Source: Paramecium sonneborni
Lineage: Eukaryota > Ciliophora > Oligohymenophorea > Peniculida > Parameciidae
Assembly (NCBI GenBank): GCA_905182985.1
Contig: CAJJDN010000113.1
Span: 29,081-93,080, forward strand
DNA: 64,000 nucleotides
Direction of reading: 5' to 3'
Numbering within the stretch: the first letter of the stretch is position 1; each line of letters opens with the position of its first letter. Below the pieces are notes generated by a model. It was not told the origin of the DNA. It saw only the letters and a program-made list of their open reading frames with translations, and did not search any database. A program made the position numbers and the translations under genes. Below are positions 58,616-64,000 of the stretch, piece after piece.

Positions 58616-59826
58616 TCAAAGAAACCATATTTCAATCTCTAATTTTTTAATGTCTTCAATAATTTATTTTATCAATTTTTCAAATGAACTGATATCAAAA
58701 AATTATATCTTTTGTTTATCTGAAATAAATCCATCACCTAAAACTTCATCTTTGATTTATGAAATATATTAAGTAGCTTAAATAAATTATATAGGAATAG
58801 TCCTGAATAATTAATTTAATTAATTATTTTTTTAATGAATATTTCTTTATTTATCTTCAATCTATTTTATTTTTTGCTCTTTAATTTTTTATTTATCAAA
58901 ATTCAATGCTTTTTCTAATATTTTAATAGATTCAATTTCTTATAATAATTAATAACTCAACTGAGTTCAGTAGACAAATAGTCAAAAATTAAGAGATTGT
59001 TTTTATAGATTCAATTCCTGATTAACGAAATAAAATGATAATATTTTATTCTATTTAATTGTTAGTAATTTCTTTTTTTCTAATCAAAATCGAATGTAAT
59101 ATAATCAAATAACATTTTCATTTCACCTTCCTGCTAAATTAATAAAAATTCCTAAAATATTTAAAGGAATGGGAAAATATTTCCAGATTCTTTTCTTGAT
59201 TATAATTTAAGATATATAATTTTTTGTTATAAGATAACTATTCAATTTTCTAGGTTCTTAAATATTCCTTCCATTTTTATATTTCTTAATCATAAATCTC
59301 AAAAAGTAAAAATTTTTCTCCTTCCAAAATTGAATCTAAAAGTTTAGTTTGGACTAGATCTCAAAGAAATAATAGTATAAACTGCATTAGATAAAAAGTT
59401 AGTTTATAATTTTTTTCCTTCTTATGAATCAGTGTTAAGTTGAATTAAACATTAATAAATGAAATAAAAATCCAAAAGCTTTGACATAAATTTTTAAAGT
59501 TGAAAAATTATTTTTAGCCAGATTCTATTGCTACTTCTTAAATTATTTACACAAATTCTCTTTTTAACAAATTGTTAATATGTTATATTATGATTTAACC
59601 ACTAAAATCCAATTAAAACCTCTTCCTTCTAAAATTTATCAGATATCAAGCGGCTTTTATCTTTTATTATTTTTTTAAAATCCTTAAGTTTTAAGAAAAA
59701 TCTTCAGGAATGTTTTTTTAGTTTACATCTTAAATTTTAGTATCTGCAATTTAACTACCACAACTTGTTTTTGACTTTATAAATCAAATGATGAAATGAC
59801 AATTATTTGATTTTAAAAGGAGCCAT
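58616..59826 (-). pseudogene. coiled-coil gene with broken or unresolved 5' part
   Basis: The 3' end is clearly coding: EIESIKILEKALNFDKQK, IKEQKIKQIEDKQRN, then IKDEVLGDGFISDKQKIQ and FEKLIKQIIEDIKKLEIE, stop TGA 58618-58616, only 43 bp from the start of the kinase-TPR gene. Upstream, good coding pieces lie in different frames: SKTSCGSQIADTKIQDVNQK, NIPEDFSQNLRILKKQQK, EEVLIGFQWLNHNIT and GEMKMLFDYITFDFDQKKRN. I could not join them with ordinary introns. Either several introns escape me or the gene is decaying. The 140 bp at 59020-59164 recur at the window end (63858-64000). A B-box/coiled-coil family is possible but not shown. Confidence 0.42.
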
Positions 59827-61052
59827 AAAAATAGAAAGATTCTATTTAATCTAATGAATTTTATTGTTTAGATTTTATTTGCTATTTTCAATATTCATAA
59901 GATCTCTTTATTAAAATAAATTAGTTATCAAAATTTTAAATTTATATAATAAATATATTTTGTAACTGTCATTCTAATTCATTATAAACTTAAGAGCATA
60001 AAATAGTTTTCTTTAATTAATATTCCTTTCATTTATTATGAATCTTCATATAATAATTATATTAATCAACAATAAATAAAGCCAAATTTGTCAATTTATG
60101 AGCGATATTTTAATGGGATTTGTTATTTAAGTTTTAACATTATTTTATATTCATATAAATTTTTCAATTTTCTCATGAAATTACTATATCAATTACTGAT
60201 AAGATTAAAATTTTTAAATATTGTATTACTAGCTTAAAAGTTGTGTAAAGAATGAATAGCTAATAAAAATTTTGCAATAGTAAAGAAATAATTAGGTATA
60301 ATTATTTACAAAAAAAAACCAAAAACTTTATAAATAGTTATCATCTGAATGAATTATAGATTAAACTTTATTAATTATTAAATGTCAAAATTATTTAAGA
60401 AAGTAAATATAGAACTAGAAATAATGTGAATGTAAAAATCTATTTTATAATTTTTTTAAAACTAACTGTGATTTATTATATTTAAAATGCTTTCAAAATA
60501 AAATTCTCAAATATTTTTCTTTTAGCAATTCTCTCCATTTGTTCCTCTTAGTGTCAACTGATCAAAAACTTGTAATCTTATGTAATATTTATCATTAATT
60601 TCTTCTTCAACAAAAAACATAGTCATTTTATTAATTCATATTTCCTTATTACCAATTTTTCTCATTTATATTAAAATGTTTAACATAATTTGTATACATT
60701 AATTATTTCAATCAATTATTCTAAAACATTTCATATTGAGATATTTTAATAGTTTTATTTTATGTTTATATAAATTTCATTTTATATATTGAAATTATTT
60801 ATATGTAAAAATTAAAGTTATGAAATCTAATATTATTCTAATTAATTAATGAAATAAATCATGCAGTTAATAAATTTTAAAAGTTAAATTCCATATTTTA
60901 TAATTATTTAAATTGAAAAAAATCAAAATATAATTATTAAAATCTAAGTTAGTCATTAAATTGTAATGAATATATAAATGAAATAGACTCTATATAATAT
61001 TATCAAATAATGTAATTATAAAATAAAATAATTGTGCTATCATATCGCAACA
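59827..61052. other. gene-poor stretch
   Basis: About 1.2 kb, extremely AT-rich. The only frame worth a note is a 39-codon minus ORF, 60507-60626 (TMFFVEEEINDKYYIRLQVF), with good composition but no context; it may be a leftover exon. Nothing else supported. Confidence 0.4.
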
Positions 61053-61983
61053 ATGAAGAATAGAGAAAAGAGAGTAAATTTTGGATAAACAGATATCATG
61101 ATATATTAATTGAAAATTATAATAGAGATAGCATAGCAAGATATTCTTGACTATAATCAATCAAAATTCTTAATATTTATATTTATAGAGGTACATTTAA
61201 ATATCTTTGTAAAGTTTGAGAAAAAGTAGAAATTGATTGCTAATATGATGTTCAATTAAAAAAAGAAAATATGAGTTGCACATTGTTTTTATGTTAGGAA
61301 TTATTGATGAAAAAATAAATAGAGAGTGACATTTTTTTATCGTTCCCTAAAAAAAAAAGAATATTATTCTCATTTGTATTATTCAAGCAAAAGACTGAAT
61401 TTTATTGATAGATTATCTACAGCTATATGTGCAGCTTCTTTATGTTTAGGTGTTTTAATCTATTCATCTATTAAAGAAGGACTTATTTACTTAGAAATAA
61501 TTATGATCATAATTGTTGCTCTTATTAATTTTGCCTTCATTCTTCTTATGATTTATTATCTATTTGAAGGATATCTAATTAAATTTTAACCTTAATTAGA
61601 TAAAATAAGAGATCAATTAAGAATACATCATCCAGAAATTATGGATAAGTATCCTTGGAGTAGAAAAATGCTTTATAACTAAGCAAAAATGAAAGATAAA
61701 GTTAAAAAGTTATGGGCTTCTTTAAGATATTAAACTAGAAAATGAATTAATAGAAGAAGATAAGATCCTTAAGCACCCTTATTTTTAAATGAAATTAGTG
61801 ATCAACCAATTTTATTACCTCTCTCTGACTCTGATAAAACAAAATAATGTAATTATTGATTATATTCAATTAGAAAAAACCGTTAATCATTCAGACTCAC
61901 CTAATTACTAAAAAATATACCCTGAATAAGAGGGTTTAGAATCAGAACAAATCAATTTAAATTAAAAAAATTAGGAGTAATGA
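61053..61983 (+). pseudogene. remnant of a polytopic membrane (channel-like) protein
   Basis: The central part is clearly coding: RLNFIDRLSTAICAASLCLG, then IYLEIIMIIIVALINFAFIL, LMIYYLFEGYLIKF, IRDQLRIHHPEIMDKYPW and SRKMLYNQAKMKDKVKKLW. Two long hydrophobic segments and a basic cytosolic tail recall the C-terminal end of large ciliate membrane proteins, perhaps cation channels. The rest is broken: TGA codons precede it in frame, a TGA cuts it near 61743, and a further frame change is needed to reach IIDYIQLEKTVNHSDSP and TGA 61981-61983. Upstream the frame from ATG 61053 (KNREKRVNFGQTD) stops early. Best read as a truncated, decaying copy. Confidence 0.45.
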
Positions 61984-62793
61984 TTATATAATATATCATT
62001 CTCAATTTAATTATTTTATTTATCTAATCTTAATACTTAGAACTATTTATTTGATTTATATACCAATCTAGTTGTTAATGGCATAATCAACAGTTAATTT
62101 TAATTTAAGACTATAACAAAATTGAATTTATTTAATAGCTAATTAAAAAAGGAAATTATGCCATTTATGAATTGCAAACTTTTTAAATTTAGATGAATTT
62201 GTAACTAAATTAATCATGATAAATTTAATAGTTTATTAGGTTTAAATACATTATCCATAAACTCTGTTGTAATTTAAAACTTTCTTCTCTTAATTTATAT
62301 GTAATTTAATCTCTACAGTGGTTGTTTGACATGCCCAGCTGAAATTAAAGTTAAAATTCATTATTTTTAAATACTATCTACTTTAATTTACTGCAACTTA
62401 TTCTAATCGTTTCTATTTTAAAAACTTAATTATTTTGATGTTCAATTATAATATAAACTATGAATTTCTATTCTCATAAACAATATTTGAATAGTAATTA
62501 ACAGAAATTAAGAAAGTTTTTTTAAATTGCTTCATTAATAATAAAATTTTATTTTAATGGTATAAAGTTTTTGTAGAAAATATCTTCAAAAATATAAATA
62601 ATACATATAAAAAAACTGAGTATTTTATTTAATAAATATGCTTGAAATATTCTTTAGAATATAGGATAGAAATTTATGAGAAATCTACATTATCTGTTTT
62701 ATATTTATTGAATATTAAATACCTTCAATTCTTAGTTCTGTAAAGAAAAAAATATTTAGAATTAGAAATTAATTTATTAATAATATTCAGCTA
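61984..62793. other. no firm gene
   Basis: About 800 bases. A long TGA-free minus frame starts at an ATG near 62330 (SNNHCRDQITYKLREESF) but drifts into low-complexity sequence and is probably chance. Confidence 0.4.
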
Positions 62794-64000
62794 ATGGTTC
62801 TTTAAATTTCTGTCCTGAAAATATTGTTTCTAAAGTCAATAATATACGAAAATTGTTTAACAGACACAATTACAGACTGTAAATACAATGATTTTACAAT
62901 AACAGGAATAAGTAATGCAACTTTAGAAAGTTGTGGTTCAAGTCCTAAAAACTTAATGATAGGCCCTTATGGATTTTAAACTACTGTAACAAAGACTTTT
63001 ACAAACATTCCACCAAATAATTAATTAGAATTCTCTGTAGGAATATGGAAATTAGATTCGTGGGATAAGGAAGGTTTTGAGGTTTACGCTAATGATATAT
63101 TATTGGAAAATTTAATTTTGGATTTGCATGAAGGAACTATGATATGTAGAAGTGTAATTTGGGAAGATAAATTAGTCATTGTTACAAAGAAATTTTAAAT
63201 AACAGAATCTCAGGTAACAATAAAGTTAAAAGACAATTTAAATAAAGATGTTTGGGGAGAAGATCTTTGGGATGGTATTTAAATAAATAAAATCAAGAAT
63301 CATGGGGATTTAGAGAATTTATTTTAAGAGTTTCTGTTCCTTGTGTTAATTTTTATAGTGAATGCAATTATTTGGGAACATTATTCTAAATATGTCAAGG
63401 AGAATAATCAAAAATGTAGCATATAATTCCATTTCAGATCAAATCCATACTTATGGGTCCTGGAATCATTGTAAAAGTGAAAGGTCCAAACTATTTTGGA
63501 GGATTAATTAAAGAATTTACTACTTCAGACCCTTGCTTTGATAGTTATTAAGTTATACCTAATTTATTATTTCTTAGTTTCCAAAAGTTATATATGAAGA
63601 ATGAGCATAACATAAATTTTATAATATATATGTTAATTTTTAATGGTTCAGTATTTAATATTAAAATAAATATTTCCGATAAAATACAAGTATCAAAATT
63701 TAATCAAAGTTTATTTGAATTTTTGATCTAGGGTTTCAATATAGATTTAAATGTATATAAATCGATAAGTTTCTTAGAAATTAAAAAGAAAATAAAATAA
63801 GATTCTTTAACTCAAATATTTAGCTTGTTAGAGTAGCTCTTTGGATTATAAAAATTAGATTAACTAAATAAAATGATAATATTTTATTCTATTTAATTGT
63901 TAGTAATTTCTTTTTTCTAATCAAAATCGAATGTAATATAATCAAATAACATTTTCATTTCACCTTCTTGCTAAATTAATAAAAATTCTTAAAATATTTA
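62794..64000 (+). CDS. Cys-containing surface-type protein, 3' end not in window
   Basis: Clear coding from about 62860: CLTDTITDCKYNDFTITG, NATLESCGSSPKNLMIGPYG, LEFSVGIWKLDSWDKEGFEV, YANDILLENLIL and, after a 23-nt intron near 63278-63300, ESWGFREFILRVSVPCVNFY, SECNYLGTLFQICQ, GPGIIVKVKGPNYFGG. The WKLDSWD.E.F.VY piece is, in my experience, typical of ciliate extracellular proteins with Cys-rich repeats. ATG 62794 gives a mildly hydrophobic leader (VLKILFLKSIIYENC). No stop occurs before the window end, but from 63858 the DNA is the repeat shared with 59020-59164, so the gene may be truncated there. Confidence 0.5.
63858..64000. repeat. copy of 59020-59164
   Basis: About 140 bp nearly identical to 59020-59164 (a few substitutions, one missing T). 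In the first place it is the coding minus strand GEMKMLFDYITFDFD of the gene at 58616-59826. Its presence here suggests a second family member continuing past the window, or an inserted fragment. Confidence 0.85.

Noticed and set aside
61326..61589. Stand-alone small membrane protein
   Set aside because: The segment continues in frame past TAA codons into a conserved-looking basic tail, so it is a piece of a larger, broken gene.
1..64000. Reading the window with the standard code, which gives almost no ORFs longer than 100 codons
   Set aside because: TAA and TAG occur throughout clearly conserved proteins (V-ATPase a, SEC11, Bin3, DHHC) at Gln positions; TGA alone ends every firm gene, so the ciliate code applies.

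Overview
The window reads as nuclear DNA of a ciliate of the genus Paramecium. It is very AT-rich. Its genes open only when TAA and TAG are read as glutamine and TGA is kept as the single stop. They are cut by tiny introns, mostly 20-30 nt, with GT...AG (often ...TAG) ends. Tiny introns plus this code point to Paramecium; the species cannot be told from the sequence. All gene models here were spliced by hand with that code.

Layout. 0-13.5 kb: 3' end of a START lipid-transfer protein, a cyclin, a likely ciliary protein, a short membrane/coiled-coil protein, a Myb/SANT protein, a secreted beta/gamma-crystallin-like protein, two unknown coiled-coil proteins, a PB1 + RanBP2-zinc-finger protein, a glycine-zipper protein, an unresolved gene, a secreted protein, signal peptidase SEC11, and an intronless photolyase/cryptochrome-related protein. 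13.7-20.6 kb: one giant minus-strand gene (about 2,280 aa) that looks macroglobulin-like. 21.5-27.2 kb: V-ATPase subunit a, an Sm-like protein, a TXNDC9/phosducin-like thioredoxin protein, a second Myb/SANT protein and a polytopic membrane protein. 28.1-33.7 kb: a NEK kinase, a Rho-type GTPase with a damaged P-loop, a Bin3/MEPCE-type RNA cap methyltransferase and a STE11-like kinase whose catalytic Asp is Asn. 34-45 kb: five plus-strand genes in a row (one with an EF-hand-like loop, one with coiled coil plus a jacalin-like region), a zf-PARP protein, a small basic protein, a doubtful ORF and a DHHC palmitoyltransferase.

45-58.6 kb is the most unusual part. Two paralogous genes face each other, each a protein kinase followed by a long TPR array. 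Every TPR is its own module: 102 nt of coding DNA (34 aa) plus one tiny intron. In the minus gene 15 modules repeat at exactly 127 bp (102 + 25), with a 4-module higher-order period of 508 bp. In the plus gene the repeat introns are 26 nt, the catalytic HRD is HRN, and one TPR is split by a TA-bounded insert of about 107 bp that looks like a retained internal eliminated sequence (IES). WD40-like broken ORFs lie beside both genes. Two blocks of this region are repeated exactly around single N characters, which looks like assembly duplication.

58.6-64 kb holds decayed or family-repeat material: a coiled-coil gene with a broken 5' part, a membrane-protein remnant, and the start of a Cys-containing surface-type protein that runs into a 140-bp copy of sequence from 59.0 kb at the window end. 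No tRNA, rRNA, telomere repeat or CRISPR array was seen. Because TGA is the only stop and G is rare, open frames of 60-150 codons arise by chance; such ORFs are scored low.
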